Notes: generated by a model from the letters alone, not told the origin. DNA of 64,000 bases from Anaerolineales bacterium (GCA_020060235.1 JAGVAO010000061.1:30415-94414); one strand, 5' to 3'. Positions 42,985 through 53,062 are shown, numbered from the stretch's first letter. Made by a program: numbers and translations.

Positions 42985-43710
42985 ATGATTCGCGCCGTCC
43001 TGTTCGACCTGGGAGACACCCTGATGTGCCCCGCCGGAGCCTGGGGGCCGGTCATCGAGCGCGCCGACCGGGCGACGGTGGACGTGCTCTGCAAAAACGG
43101 TCTGGATTTGGACTGCGACCACTTTCACGAAGAATTTACGGCCCGCCTGCACCAATATTACGCCGAGCGCGACAGCCAGCAAATCGAAACATCGACCACC
43201 GCCGTTTTGACGGAACTGCTGGCCGAAAAAGGCCATGAAAACGTTCCGCCCGTGCTTGTCCGCGCCGCGCTGGACGCGCGTTACCGCATTTCGCAATCGA
43301 ACTGGCAACTGGTGGACGATGCCCTGGCAACCCTGGAAGCGATTCGAGAACAGGGCTGCCGCATGGGGATTGTCTCGAATGCCGGGGATAACAAGGATGT
43401 CTTCCAACTGGTCGAAAAATTCGGTATCGAACCTTATTTCGATTTTGTGCTGACCTCGGCGGCCTGCGGCTGGCGCAAACCGCATCCGCGCATTTTCGAG
43501 CTGGCCCTGGCGCACTGGGGCTTTGCGCCCGCCGAAACGGCCATGGTTGGCGATAAACTCGAAGCCGACATCCTGGGCGCAAACCAGGGTGGGATTTTTT
43601 CGATTTGGGCCAGGCGCTATGCCAGAATCCCGAAAGAAATGGATGTTGTGCCGGATGCGCAAGTTGAATCGCTGGGTGAGATTCCAGATATTTTAAAGAG
43701 GAAAAATTGA
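42985..43710 (+). CDS. HAD-family hydrolase
   Basis: 241 residues. VLFDLGDTLMC is motif I with the nucleophilic Asp, GIVSNAGDN motif II, CGWRKPHPRIFELAL motif III Lys, and MVGDKLEADILGANQ motif IV acidic residues. The helical cap between motifs I and II places it in subfamily IA. Likely a small-molecule phosphatase; substrate unknown. The ATG at 42985 is one base after the selA stop, and rarA starts one base after its stop, so the three are probably co-transcribed. Confidence 0.85.
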   Translation: MIRAVLFDLGDTLMCPAGAWGPVIERADRATVDVLCKNGLDLDCDHFHEEFTARLHQYYAERDSQQIETSTTAVLTELLAEKGHENVPPVLVRAALDARYRISQSNWQLVDDALATLEAIREQGCRMGIVSNAGDNKDVFQLVEKFGIEPYFDFVLTSAACGWRKPHPRIFELALAHWGFAPAETAMVGDKLEADILGANQGGIFSIWARRYARIPKEMDVVPDAQVESLGEIPDILKRKN

Positions 43711-43711
43711 G

Positions 43712-45115
43712 ATGCCCGACCTCTTCGACCACGCCATGAACGAACGCATGAAGTCAGACGCGCCGCTGGCCGCGCGAATGCGGCCGCGCACGCTGGATGA
43801 ATACATCGGCCAGGAGCATATCGTCGGCGAAGGCAAGTTGCTGCGCCGCGCCATCGAAGCCGACCGATTGTTTTCGTCCATCATCCTGTGGGGGCCGCCA
43901 GGGACGGGGAAAACCACCCTGGCCCAGGTCATCGCCAACCAGACCAAGAGCCACTTCGAGACGCTTTCGGCCATCCTGGCGGGCAAAGCCGACCTGCGCG
44001 ATGTAATCGACCGCGCCCAGGAGCGCAACCGGCTCTACCAGCAGCGCACCATCCTGTTTGTGGACGAAATCCACCGCTGGAACAAAGCCCAGCAAGACGC
44101 GCTGCTGCCCTTCGTCGAGAACGGCACGGTCATCCTGATTGGCGCGACCACCGAGAATCCCTTCTTCGAGGTCATCAAGGCCCTGGTCAGCCGTTCGCGT
44201 ATTTTCCAATTGCGCAACCTGAACCAGGCCGAAGTCGGGCAACTGCTCGAACGCGCCATCAGCGACCCGGAACGCGGCTACGGAACGCGAAAAATCGACC
44301 TGGCCGCCGATGCCCGCGCCCACCTGGTGGATATGGCATCCGGCGACGCACGCAACGCGCTCAACGCGCTAGAGTTGGCGGTCGAATCGACCCCGCCCGA
44401 CAAGAAGGGGATTATCCACATCAGCCTCGACGTGGCCCAGGAATCCATCCAGCGCCGGGCCGTGCTGTACGACAAGGACGGCGACGCCCACTACGATACC
44501 ATTTCGGCGTTCATCAAATCGGTGCGCGGCTCAGACCCCGATGCCGCTTTGTACTGGCTGGCCAAGATGATTTATGCCGGTGAAGACCCGCGCTTCATCC
44601 TGCGCCGCCTGATTATCCTTGCGGGCGAAGACATCGGCCTGGCCGACCCGCAGGGGCTGGTGGTGGCTTCCGCCGCTGCCCAGGCCTTCGACTTCATCGG
44701 CCTGCCGGAGGGGATTTATCCGCTGGTCGAGGCCACGCTGTATCTGGCGACTGCGCCCAAATCGAACAGCGCCGGGGCCTACTTCAAGGCCATGCAGCGC
44801 ATCGAACAGGAAGGCGCGGGCAGTGTGCCCAGGCACCTGCAAGACAGCAACCGTGACGCCGTCACCGGTCAGGGACAGGGCTATCTCTATCCGCATGAGC
44901 ACGAGGGACATTTCACGCCCCAGCAATACCTGCCCAAACGCCTGCTGGGCACCTACTTCTACGCCCCCTCCGAGGAGGGCTACGAGGGCCAGGTCAAGTC
45001 GCGGCTGGAGATGTGGCGCGAGGCCCAGCGCCAGGCCCTGCAAATCGAGCGCGTTGAAAACCTGCCCGACCTGAGCGAAGAGGAAATCAAGACCCTCAAG
45101 CGCAATATCAAATAG
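43712..45115 (+). CDS. rarA: Replication-associated recombination protein A (AAA+ ATPase)
   Basis: 467 residues, slightly longer than E. coli RarA. LWGPPGTGKTTLAQVIA is Walker A, LFVDEIHRWNKAQQDALLP Walker B, GATTENPFFEVIKALVSRSRIFQL sensor 1. The C-terminal YDTISAFIKSVRGSDPDAALYWLAKMI and clamp-loader-like tetramerisation region are typical of the RarA/MgsA/WRNIP1 group acting at stalled forks. GAGG lies ten bases before the ATG. A GCAAAG-type repeat follows the stop. Confidence 0.95.
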   Translation: MPDLFDHAMNERMKSDAPLAARMRPRTLDEYIGQEHIVGEGKLLRRAIEADRLFSSIILWGPPGTGKTTLAQVIANQTKSHFETLSAILAGKADLRDVIDRAQERNRLYQQRTILFVDEIHRWNKAQQDALLPFVENGTVILIGATTENPFFEVIKALVSRSRIFQLRNLNQAEVGQLLERAISDPERGYGTRKIDLAADARAHLVDMASGDARNALNALELAVESTPPDKKGIIHISLDVAQESIQRRAVLYDKDGDAHYDTISAFIKSVRGSDPDAALYWLAKMIYAGEDPRFILRRLIILAGEDIGLADPQGLVVASAAAQAFDFIGLPEGIYPLVEATLYLATAPKSNSAGAYFKAMQRIEQEGAGSVPRHLQDSNRDAVTGQGQGYLYPHEHEGHFTPQQYLPKRLLGTYFYAPSEEGYEGQVKSRLEMWREAQRQALQIERVENLPDLSEEEIKTLKRNIK

Positions 45116-45160
45116 AATTCGGGAGAAGGCTTGTAGCCTGGTTACGCTCAAAAAATCCCA

Positions 45161-45222
45161 CGCAAAGCCGCAAAGCACGCAAAGAAAAACCAAAAAATCT
45201 TGGCGGCCTTTGCGGCTTTGCG
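45161..45222. repeat. Inverted repeat, family C (GCAAAG type), perfect 15-bp arms
   Basis: CGCAAAGCCGCAAAG (45161-45175) faces CTTTGCGGCTTTGCG (45208-45222). The centre (ACCAAAAAATCTTGGCGG) also matches the copy at 1385-1442. It lies between the convergent rarA and acyl-AMP ligase genes. Confidence 0.85.
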
Positions 45223-45280
45223 CGAAAAACGCCTTTCTAACCACAAAGTTCAACCAAGATTTCCTTCCCCAAACTAACGT

Positions 45281-46960
45281 TTAAGTAAGCTTTACTTCCT
45301 CAAGGAATTTCGCACGGTTGGCCGAGCGGGCTGTCTTGCCGCTGGATGTCTTCACAATCCACTTCGGCCCAACCAGGTGGACGTGCCGCAGCGCAATGGC
45401 CGAATTCTGGCTGATGTGCCGCCGCAACGCATCGGCGATGGCCTGTCGCTCGGCAGGGTCATCTGTATCAACTTCGGCCACGATGACCACTTCCTCGGTG
45501 CCAGCCTTCTCGTCCTCGATGCCAAATGCCACCGCGCGCCCGGCATGGATTCCCGGCACTTCGTAGGCCAGGCTCTCCAAATCCTGCGGGTACACATTCT
45601 TCCCCCCGACAATAATCATATCCTTCTTGCGCCCGGCGACAAAAATCTCACCATCCAGGCTGTAGCCGTAATCGCCGGTCAAGTACCAGCCATCGCGCAG
45701 GGCGGCTTCGGTCGCATCCGGGCGGTTGTAGTAGCCGGTCAGCATACAGTCGCTTTGCAGGGCAATCTCGCCGATGACGCGGTCGGGCAAATCCTGCCCA
45801 TCGGGATTAAGGATGCGGATGCGAGTGCCGGGGATGGCCCTGCCCGAAGACATCATCTTAAGGACGGTTTTTCCCGCCATCGGCTGGCGCGCCACCCGTT
45901 GGCTGATATACGCTTCGCGGTCGATTTCATCCACCTTTGGCAGCGTGCCAGGCGGGGTTTGGGTAACGCCAAAAACATTCTCGGCCATGGCGTAACTGCA
46001 ATTCAGGACTTCCTCGCGCAGGCCATAGGTTTTGAATTTCTCATAAAAAGCCTCGTGACTTTCCCATTTGACCGGTTCGGAGCAATTCGTCAGGATGCGC
46101 AGGCTGGACAAATCCACCCCGTCCATATCGCGCTCGCGGACTTTCTGGGCGCAGAAGTTATACGAGAAATTGGGAAGCCAGGCCAACGTGCCGCGATATT
46201 TGCTGACCGCCTGGAAAAGTTTATAAGGAGCGCGCACCCAATCGAAAGGCGACATCAGCACCAGGGTATTTTCGTTCAGCACCGGCATCAAGAACCCGGC
46301 AATCAGACCCATGTCATGATAGAGCGGCAGCCAGGAGACGACAATATCGTCCTCGCGCAGGTCGATGGCCTGGCGATAGGCCGCCAACTGGTTAAGCACC
46401 GCCCGGTGCGAGAGCGCGACTCCCTTTTGCAGGCCGGTCGTGCCAGATGAGTGCTGGAGCAGGACAACTTCCTCCGGGTCACGTTGCAGGCTGGAGAGAT
46501 GCTCGAAATCCGGGGCCGCTTCGGCTTCCAACTGGTTAGTCAGCAGGATAGTGCGCACCGACCCCTCAGGCGAGAGCGCAGCCCGGACTTCGGATTCAAA
46601 CTCGGGCGTGGTAACGATGGCGGCCGGCCGCGTCACCAGGAGCAGGGCCGCCAGGTCGGCGCGGTAACGCTCCGGGGACAGTTTCTCGGTCAGGAAGGGC
46701 ATAATCGCGGGGACGGCCCCATACAAAATCGCGCCCCAGAATGAGAAGACCAAATCCGCGCCGTGATTGAGAATCAGGATGACGACCTCGCCCGGCTGAA
46801 GGCCCTCGCGCTGGTAAGCACGGGCGTAACGATAAGAACCGCTCACCAGGTCTGCGTAAGACAATAGTAAATCATCCTGCCCGGCCTGTTGCAGGATGAT
46901 GGCGGTTTTATCAGGGTTGTTCTGGTAGTTTTTGCGAATCAGGTGCGGGAGAGTGGGCAT
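45281..46960 (-). CDS. Fatty acyl-AMP ligase / AMP-dependent synthetase
   Basis: 559 residues of the ANL superfamily. VVLLQHSSGTTGLQKGVALSH is the P-loop (A3) motif, WLPLYHDMGLIAGFL is typical of the fatty acyl-AMP ligase branch, GWYLTGDYGYSLDGEIFVAGRKKDMIIVGGKNVYPQDLE covers A7-A8. The active-site Lys is near the end (VKTSSGKTARSANR). FAALs make acyl-adenylates and pass them to a carrier protein, not CoA; an acyl carrier protein gene lies just upstream, supporting that. Acyl chain and end product are unknown. No good Shine-Dalgarno seen. Confidence 0.87.
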   Translation of the reverse strand: MPTLPHLIRKNYQNNPDKTAIILQQAGQDDLLLSYADLVSGSYRYARAYQREGLQPGEVVILILNHGADLVFSFWGAILYGAVPAIMPFLTEKLSPERYRADLAALLLVTRPAAIVTTPEFESEVRAALSPEGSVRTILLTNQLEAEAAPDFEHLSSLQRDPEEVVLLQHSSGTTGLQKGVALSHRAVLNQLAAYRQAIDLREDDIVVSWLPLYHDMGLIAGFLMPVLNENTLVLMSPFDWVRAPYKLFQAVSKYRGTLAWLPNFSYNFCAQKVRERDMDGVDLSSLRILTNCSEPVKWESHEAFYEKFKTYGLREEVLNCSYAMAENVFGVTQTPPGTLPKVDEIDREAYISQRVARQPMAGKTVLKMMSSGRAIPGTRIRILNPDGQDLPDRVIGEIALQSDCMLTGYYNRPDATEAALRDGWYLTGDYGYSLDGEIFVAGRKKDMIIVGGKNVYPQDLESLAYEVPGIHAGRAVAFGIEDEKAGTEEVVIVAEVDTDDPAERQAIADALRRHISQNSAIALRHVHLVGPKWIVKTSSGKTARSANRAKFLEEVKLT

Positions 46961-47056
46961 TAGAAATGAAGAATGCAGAAATTAGAATATCCTTCGACTA
47001 CGCCGCCACACTTGCACAGAACGCAGTGCGAGAAAGCAGGCGGCTCCGCTCAGGAC

Positions 47057-47098
47057 TGGTTACTGGATACAGGTTACTGGATACTGGATACTGATTAC
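47057..47098. repeat. ACTGGATA short direct repeats
   Basis: Several copies of (T)ACTGGATA(C) follow one another (GGTTACTGGATACAGGTTACTGGATACTGGATACTG). Similar ACTGGATACTG/CAGTAAACAG runs are seen near 51655-51783 and 55470-55513. They lie only in spacers. Confidence 0.6.
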
Positions 47099-47337
47099 TT
47101 CCGCGACTGAATCAGCGCGGCGAGTTGTTCGAGGGTATCGAAGGTATCGGCGTTAAGTTCGGTGTCTTCGATACGTGCGCCAAAGGTGTCCTCGATAAAC
47201 AGGCCCAGGTCTACCAGACTGAACGAATCGACCAGGCCGCTGGAGATGAGTTTTTCATCGGCAGCAATGACGCGGTTTGGTTGACGCAGGATTTCTTTGG
47301 CAATATAAACATTTAATTTTTGGATGATTTCGTTCAT
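47095..47337 (-). CDS. Acyl carrier protein
   Basis: 80 residues. SSGLVDSFSLVDLGLFIEDTFG contains the DS(F) site whose Ser is the phosphopantetheine attachment point; the four-helix arrangement and acidity fit an acyl carrier protein. It is not the house-keeping AcpP by neighbourhood. The acyl-AMP ligase gene lies 134 bases downstream in the same direction, and such ligase-carrier pairs activate fatty acids for lipopeptides, polyketides or surface lipids. Confidence 0.88.
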   Translation of the reverse strand: MNEIIQKLNVYIAKEILRQPNRVIAADEKLISSGLVDSFSLVDLGLFIEDTFGARIEDTELNADTFDTLEQLAALIQSRK

Positions 47338-47357
47338 GTTGGGTTCTCGGCTTGGAA

Positions 47358-48497
47358 TCAGGGTTGGCGGGTGGGTCTGACAGTTGGCGTGGGGGTAAAG
47401 ATGCGCTCCATGCCGGGGGCGGGGGGCGGGTCGAGGCTGTAGCCGAATTCGCCGCGAAAGGTGAAAAAGGAAACCTGCCCGGGGCGAATTTCCAGTTCGA
47501 GGCGGTAACTGCGGCCATCGAAGACAATGTAAACGTTATAAAGCCCGGCTGGCAGGTCGCTGATGACAAAATTCTCGTTGTAGTACGGGTCGGGCCGGAC
47601 GGAATCAGGCCCATAGGTGATAACCGTCCACTGGCGGCCTGTGCGCAGGGATTCGATAAGCACCGACTTTTTGCGCATCAGTTCGCGGTTGCTGTCCATC
47701 ACCCGTCCAGCCAGCACACCCCAACCCTGGGGCGGGGCTATCCACAGTTCGGGGTTGCGAGTCTGGAAGTAGGAATTATCGCCAATTCGGACTTCAAAAT
47801 GCAGGTGCGGGCCGGTGGTGTATCCTGTGTCGCCGACTTCGCCAAGATACTGGCCGGTGTCGACCCACTGGCTGAGGGCGACATCGACCTGGCGCATGTG
47901 AGCGTAGACCGTGTAAAGGGTCTGGCCATTGTAACCAAAGTCGTGGCGGATGGCGACCGCCTGGCCATAGGCGTCGTTCTCATTGCGCGGGTCGCCGCTG
48001 AACAGTCCCCACCCGGCCCAAACCACCGTGCCGGGGCCAGCCGCCAGGACAGGCGTGCCGGGGCGGGCGGGAATATCGACGCCGGTATGGGTGATGTTTT
48101 CAAAGAAGACGCCGCCATAACGGTAGTTGGCAAGCGGCCAGTTGACCTCGTCGGCAGCGATGGGACGGGCAAAGTAGAAGTGGTCGTAGGCGTTCAGCGC
48201 CCAGGGGACGGGATACAGCGGCGGCCTCCAGGCCGAAACCGGCTCGGCAGCGGGGGTCGGCAGGTCGAAGCGCAGCGGCTCGGAGGGCGGCGGGGCCGGG
48301 GTAACAACGAGGCAGTCGAGGTTGGGGCAAAGTGGCGTCGGCTGGGGCGCGGCGGTTTTAACGGCAGCAGCCTGCGGGAAGCCTGAATCCGGCTGGGAAA
48401 CGACCGGGGTCGAATCGGCTTCGGAATCAGCAGGCAGGTTGCAGGCCGAAAGAAGTATCAATAAAATTAATAACCACCCGGAAAATGTTTTCTTCAT
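47358..48497 (-). CDS. M23 metallopeptidase lipoprotein
   Basis: 379 residues. Lipobox LLSAC (Cys19). The LytM/M23 domain spans about residues 140-240: HTGVDIPARPGTPVLAAGPGTVVWAG has the first His and Asp zinc ligands, and GPHLHFEVRIG the HxH. A beta-rich C-terminal domain and TPTPTVRPTRQP tail follow. Presumably cleaves or binds peptidoglycan-like cross-links outside the membrane, although many Chloroflexota lack typical peptidoglycan. The ATG overlaps the stop of the upstream PD40 gene (ATGA). Confidence 0.88.
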   Translation of the reverse strand: MKKTFSGWLLILLILLSACNLPADSEADSTPVVSQPDSGFPQAAAVKTAAPQPTPLCPNLDCLVVTPAPPPSEPLRFDLPTPAAEPVSAWRPPLYPVPWALNAYDHFYFARPIAADEVNWPLANYRYGGVFFENITHTGVDIPARPGTPVLAAGPGTVVWAGWGLFSGDPRNENDAYGQAVAIRHDFGYNGQTLYTVYAHMRQVDVALSQWVDTGQYLGEVGDTGYTTGPHLHFEVRIGDNSYFQTRNPELWIAPPQGWGVLAGRVMDSNRELMRKKSVLIESLRTGRQWTVITYGPDSVRPDPYYNENFVISDLPAGLYNVYIVFDGRSYRLELEIRPGQVSFFTFRGEFGYSLDPPPAPGMERIFTPTPTVRPTRQP

Positions 48498-50350
48498 GGC
48501 TCAGGCGTGAAGGTCGGGCGCATAGTGGGGGTGAAGGTCGGGGTGGGCGTGGGGGTGCGGTAGCGGTAGCCGGTGGGGGTTGGGGTCGGGGTACGCGTTG
48601 GCGGGATGACAACCGTAGGCGTGATGAGGACATCGGGAGGGTAGAGTTCAAGCATGGCGTCGCGCCACGACAGGCCGCCGGGCATGACAAATTCGTTGAA
48701 GAGCGCGCCTTTGAAGAAGGTGCGCCAGTTGGTCTGGGCAGGGTGGCGCAGCCAGCCATAGGCGCGCGCCAGGCGGGTAAAATCGACCCAGTAACCGGGC
48801 GGGATGTTTTCAAGAAGTTGGCCGCCCTGTTCGTAAGCGGTCGGGTTGAGGCTGTAGCGGGCGCTCAGGTCCCAGGGATGGTCGCGCAGGGGTTCGCCCA
48901 TCGAGCCGTCCTGGGCTTGCGGGCGCAGGTAAACGCGCCAGTAGGTCTGACCGTTGTAATCTTCGCGCACGGCATACATCCAACCGGCATTGAGGGGCAG
49001 AGGATTGAGGCCAAAGGCGCGCCCGGTGTAGAGCCACGAATCGCCGCGCCCCGGTTCGAGGCTGGCGGTTAAGGGCGTGTGGGCGTTTTCGAGGTTCGCG
49101 AGCACGTCCCAGCCGGTTTCGTGGATGGTGCGCTCGCGCAGGGCATTAAAGGCCGCGATGACGCCCTGGTGCAGGAAAGGTTGCGGCGCGCTGACATCGG
49201 CAAGGGAGGCTAGCCCGGTACGGGCATCCGACGGGCCGGGCGGGATGTAAAGCGCGGCCGGGGTCAGGGCAGCGCTGCGCTGGAAGGTGGCTGGCAGGCC
49301 GGAAACGGGGATGCTGCGCCAGGAGATGCCGTTGGCCGGCTGGATGGGAATGGGCGGCTGGCTGGTGAAGCCGTCGAGGCTGTAGGCCAGCAGGTAATCC
49401 TGGTTGGGTTCGCGGATGGCAGCGGCAACCTGGTCGCCGAACTGGTTCCAGGCGGGCAGGCGTCCGGGGCCGAGGGGGCGGGCTTCGGCCTGCGGCTGGA
49501 AGGAGTCCCAAATATGGATGACCGGCGGCTCGTTCAAGCTGGACGATTCCCAGGCCAGCAGGCTGCCATCGGGCGACCAGACCGGGTTGGTTTCCTGGCT
49601 GTTGGGGCTTTGGCTGACGTTCTGGAAGCGGTTTTCGCCGGGGGTGTCGAGGTTGGCAACCCAGATTTCAAAGTCGCCGGAGCGGTCGGATGCAAAGGCA
49701 ATCTGGCGTCCGCTGGGCGACCAGGACGGGCGCTGGTCGGAGGCCGGGTCGCTGGTCAGGCGGATGGTCTCACCGAGGTTGACGGTCGAGGCGATAAGCA
49801 CTTCGAGGTTGTCTTCGATGTAGGTATCGAAGACAATCCACTGGCCGTCGGGCGACCAGCGCGGGGAGGAGTCGTAGGCCGGGGTGTCGGTCAGGCGGTT
49901 GACCTGTCCGCTGGCAAGGTCGAGCAGGTAGATGTCCCAGTATTCGTTGCGGTCGGAGGCGAAGGCCAGGGTGCGGCCATCGGGGCTGAGGGCGGGGGAG
50001 GTGTCGTTCCAGGGGCCGCTGGTCAGGCGGGTAAGCGCCAGGGTCGAGGGGGCATAGGCGTACAGGCGGCTGAATCCGCCTTCGTCAAGTGCCAGGAAGA
50101 AGGTCGAGACGGCATCGGGCGGCAGGGGCGTGCGGCTGGGAGTCGGCGTCGGCGCGGAGGGAGTGGGCGTTCCTTCGGCGATGACAGGCGCAAGCAGCGA
50201 AGGGTCGCCCAATTCGCCTTCACCCAAGACAGGCGTCGGGGAATCGGCCTGCGCGGGCGAATCGCCGTTTTGCCAGTTAAACCAGGCAAAGGCGGCGGCA
50301 GCCAGCAATAAGAGAATAATTACAATCGTCAGGGAGCGTTTTTTGTTCAT
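48494..50350 (-). CDS. PD40/TolB-like beta-propeller membrane-anchored protein
   Basis: 618 residues. One N-terminal membrane anchor (SLTIVIILLLLAAAAFAWF), then a Thr-Pro linker, then TolB-type PD40 repeats from about 70 to 280 (LSPDGRTLAFASDRNEYWDIYLLDL, WSPDGQWIVFDTYIEDNLEVL, WSPSGRQIAFASDRSGDFEIWV). The region 330-560 is a separate conserved-looking domain I cannot name (ENIPPGYWVDFTRLARAYGWLRHPAQTNWRTFFKGA), and the tail is TP-rich. Probably an extracytoplasmic scaffold. It sits between two M23 peptidase genes and overlaps one. Confidence 0.8.
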   Translation of the reverse strand: MNKKRSLTIVIILLLLAAAAFAWFNWQNGDSPAQADSPTPVLGEGELGDPSLLAPVIAEGTPTPSAPTPTPSRTPLPPDAVSTFFLALDEGGFSRLYAYAPSTLALTRLTSGPWNDTSPALSPDGRTLAFASDRNEYWDIYLLDLASGQVNRLTDTPAYDSSPRWSPDGQWIVFDTYIEDNLEVLIASTVNLGETIRLTSDPASDQRPSWSPSGRQIAFASDRSGDFEIWVANLDTPGENRFQNVSQSPNSQETNPVWSPDGSLLAWESSSLNEPPVIHIWDSFQPQAEARPLGPGRLPAWNQFGDQVAAAIREPNQDYLLAYSLDGFTSQPPIPIQPANGISWRSIPVSGLPATFQRSAALTPAALYIPPGPSDARTGLASLADVSAPQPFLHQGVIAAFNALRERTIHETGWDVLANLENAHTPLTASLEPGRGDSWLYTGRAFGLNPLPLNAGWMYAVREDYNGQTYWRVYLRPQAQDGSMGEPLRDHPWDLSARYSLNPTAYEQGGQLLENIPPGYWVDFTRLARAYGWLRHPAQTNWRTFFKGALFNEFVMPGGLSWRDAMLELYPPDVLITPTVVIPPTRTPTPTPTGYRYRTPTPTPTFTPTMRPTFTPEP

Positions 50351-50388
50351 AATCTGGAATGTCGGCCTGTATTGCTGGTCTTTATACC

Positions 50389-51210
50389 CTAATTTTCGCC
50401 AGGCGGGGATAACAGAATCATTGGGTCGAATAGTCGAAAAGTCCCGCTCATGCGCCAGGCGGCGTAATTGGCGCGTTCCTCCTCGCTGGTGTTGACGTGG
50501 TAATAAGCCATCGAATCAAAGTCCTGTCCGGCCGGCCCCCAGCGGGTCTCGAAGTGCAGGTGCGGGCCGCCGGTGAAGCCGGTCAGCCCGGTCTCAGCCA
50601 GCGGGTCGCCGCAGGAAATCGGTTGTTGCAGGCTGAGTTCCGGCAGGTTCTGTAGATGAGCGTAAAGAACGTACAGCGAATGTCCCGGCGGGATGGATTG
50701 GGATTCGATGACCTGGGCAGGAATTTGCTCGAAGGGCGTCTCGACCAGGATGGCATCGCCGTAAGGAGGCCGGTCACGGATGACCGCCGCTATGCGCCCG
50801 TTGGTGGCCGAGAGTACGGGCGTACCGGTGAAATTCTCGCCGTTGCGGGTGTAGTAGCCCAGGTCAAGGCCGTGATGGGCATCGTCCTTGTACGTGCCAT
50901 CGTCCAGTTGGCGGGGAGCGATGAAAGGCTGGGTGATGATTTCGGCGATACTTTCCAATGGCTGGACGGCGAGGGGCGAACACAAGAAAGGCGGAAGGGC
51001 GATTTCAGAAGGCTGGGGTTCAGGCGTTGCGCTGGCGATAAAAATTTCAGTCGCGGTTGGCGCAAAGGTTGCCGTCGAGGCGGCAGTCGGTTCGACAGCC
51101 GGGACGGTTCCGGTCGGGTCAGGACTGGTTAAAACAGGCGCACAGGCGGCCATCAAAAAGACGAACACCTGCGCGCCACAGAGCAACTTGACTGCCTTTT
51201 TGAAAAGCAT
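50389..51210 (-). CDS. M23 metallopeptidase lipoprotein
   Basis: 273 residues. Lipobox FLMAAC (Cys23), a short Thr/Pro/Ala linker, and one M23 domain. DDAHHGLDLGYYTRNG contains the first His and Asp, and TGGPHLHFETRWGP the HxH motif, so zinc ligands are complete. It differs from the second M23 protein at 47358 outside these motifs. First of three cell-envelope genes in a row (M23, PD40, M23). Confidence 0.87.
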   Translation of the reverse strand: MLFKKAVKLLCGAQVFVFLMAACAPVLTSPDPTGTVPAVEPTAASTATFAPTATEIFIASATPEPQPSEIALPPFLCSPLAVQPLESIAEIITQPFIAPRQLDDGTYKDDAHHGLDLGYYTRNGENFTGTPVLSATNGRIAAVIRDRPPYGDAILVETPFEQIPAQVIESQSIPPGHSLYVLYAHLQNLPELSLQQPISCGDPLAETGLTGFTGGPHLHFETRWGPAGQDFDSMAYYHVNTSEEERANYAAWRMSGTFRLFDPMILLSPPGEN

Positions 51211-51219
51211 GGGTGAAAT

Positions 51220-51636
51220 TCAGGATTCGACCACAAACTCATATTCGGCCTGGTCGGCTTCGAGATTGGTCAGGTTTGCCTGGTCGGTCGGGTTGTCGGT
51301 GTTGGATGGGTAGTACATGCGCGCATACAGGCGGAACTTTCCGCGTTGTTGCGGGCCGCGAATGTGCATGGTGAAAACGTTCTTGCGCTGGAGCGGCTCG
51401 ATGATGCTGGCAGTCGCAATCTCCTCGCCCTGCTCGCCGGTCAGAACGACCTCGATAAATGGCCGCTTCTGGAAAGGAGTCACCTCGACATAGACGCGCA
51501 CGCGCAGCGGCCCTTCGTCAATTACCGCTTCGGCGCGCAGTTCGAGGAAGCGCATCTCGGCGGGCGGCAGGGGAATGTTCTCGCCGTCTTCGGAGAGTTC
51601 GGGGAAGAAGAAATCCATGTTCATATCGTCGGTCAT
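51220..51636 (-). CDS. Hypothetical beta-rich protein
   Basis: 138 residues, soluble, rich in beta-forming stretches (LRVRVYVEVTPFQKRPFIEVVLTGEQGEEIATASII, FTMHIRGPQQRGKFRLYARMYYP), likely an immunoglobulin-like sandwich. No family name recognised. ATG 51636 is preceded after seven bases by TATAAT (51649-51644) and by no Shine-Dalgarno, suggesting a leaderless message. It precedes the M23 gene by nine bases. Confidence 0.6.
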   Translation of the reverse strand: MTDDMNMDFFFPELSEDGENIPLPPAEMRFLELRAEAVIDEGPLRVRVYVEVTPFQKRPFIEVVLTGEQGEEIATASIIEPLQRKNVFTMHIRGPQQRGKFRLYARMYYPSNTDNPTDQANLTNLEADQAEYEFVVES

Positions 51637-51718
51637 GGGAAGGATTATACAGTATCCGGCGGGCAGTGGGCAGTAAACAGTGACCAGGGTCCAGTGGCAG
51701 TGACGACGATTAAAAATC

Positions 51719-51749
51719 AAAGTGCGTCTCCCCAAACTGGAAGGCGCAC
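51719..51749 (-). terminator. Possible terminator of serC
   Basis: On the minus strand AGTGCGCC...GACGCACT forms an imperfect stem followed by TTGATTTTTAATC, about 40 bases after the serC stop. The surrounding DNA holds ACTGGATA/CAGTAAACAG repeats. Confidence 0.4.
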
Positions 51750-51788
51750 TCTAATACTGGATACTGAAAACTGGCTACTGGCCCTGAA

Positions 51789-52883
<1,095 letters not shown>

Positions 52884-53033
52884 TTTTTTCTCCTGTGGGT
52901 AAATAGCAGAGATATATGGAACACGCAGGCGCACCTTGATTTGTCTACATGTATTTCCACGCTTCAATTATAGCCGCCAGACGGGTTAATCACCAAGGTA
53001 CATTTGGCATGTTTATCCCCTGATGGTTGTCCG

Positions 53034-53062
53034 TTGACAAAGCCTATTCGGGTTGTTAGAAT
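53034..53062 (+). promoter_or_regulatory. Promoter of serA
   Basis: TTGACA (53034-53039) and TAGAAT (53057-53062) are 17 bases apart, about 110 bases before the serA ATG. Confidence 0.8.
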
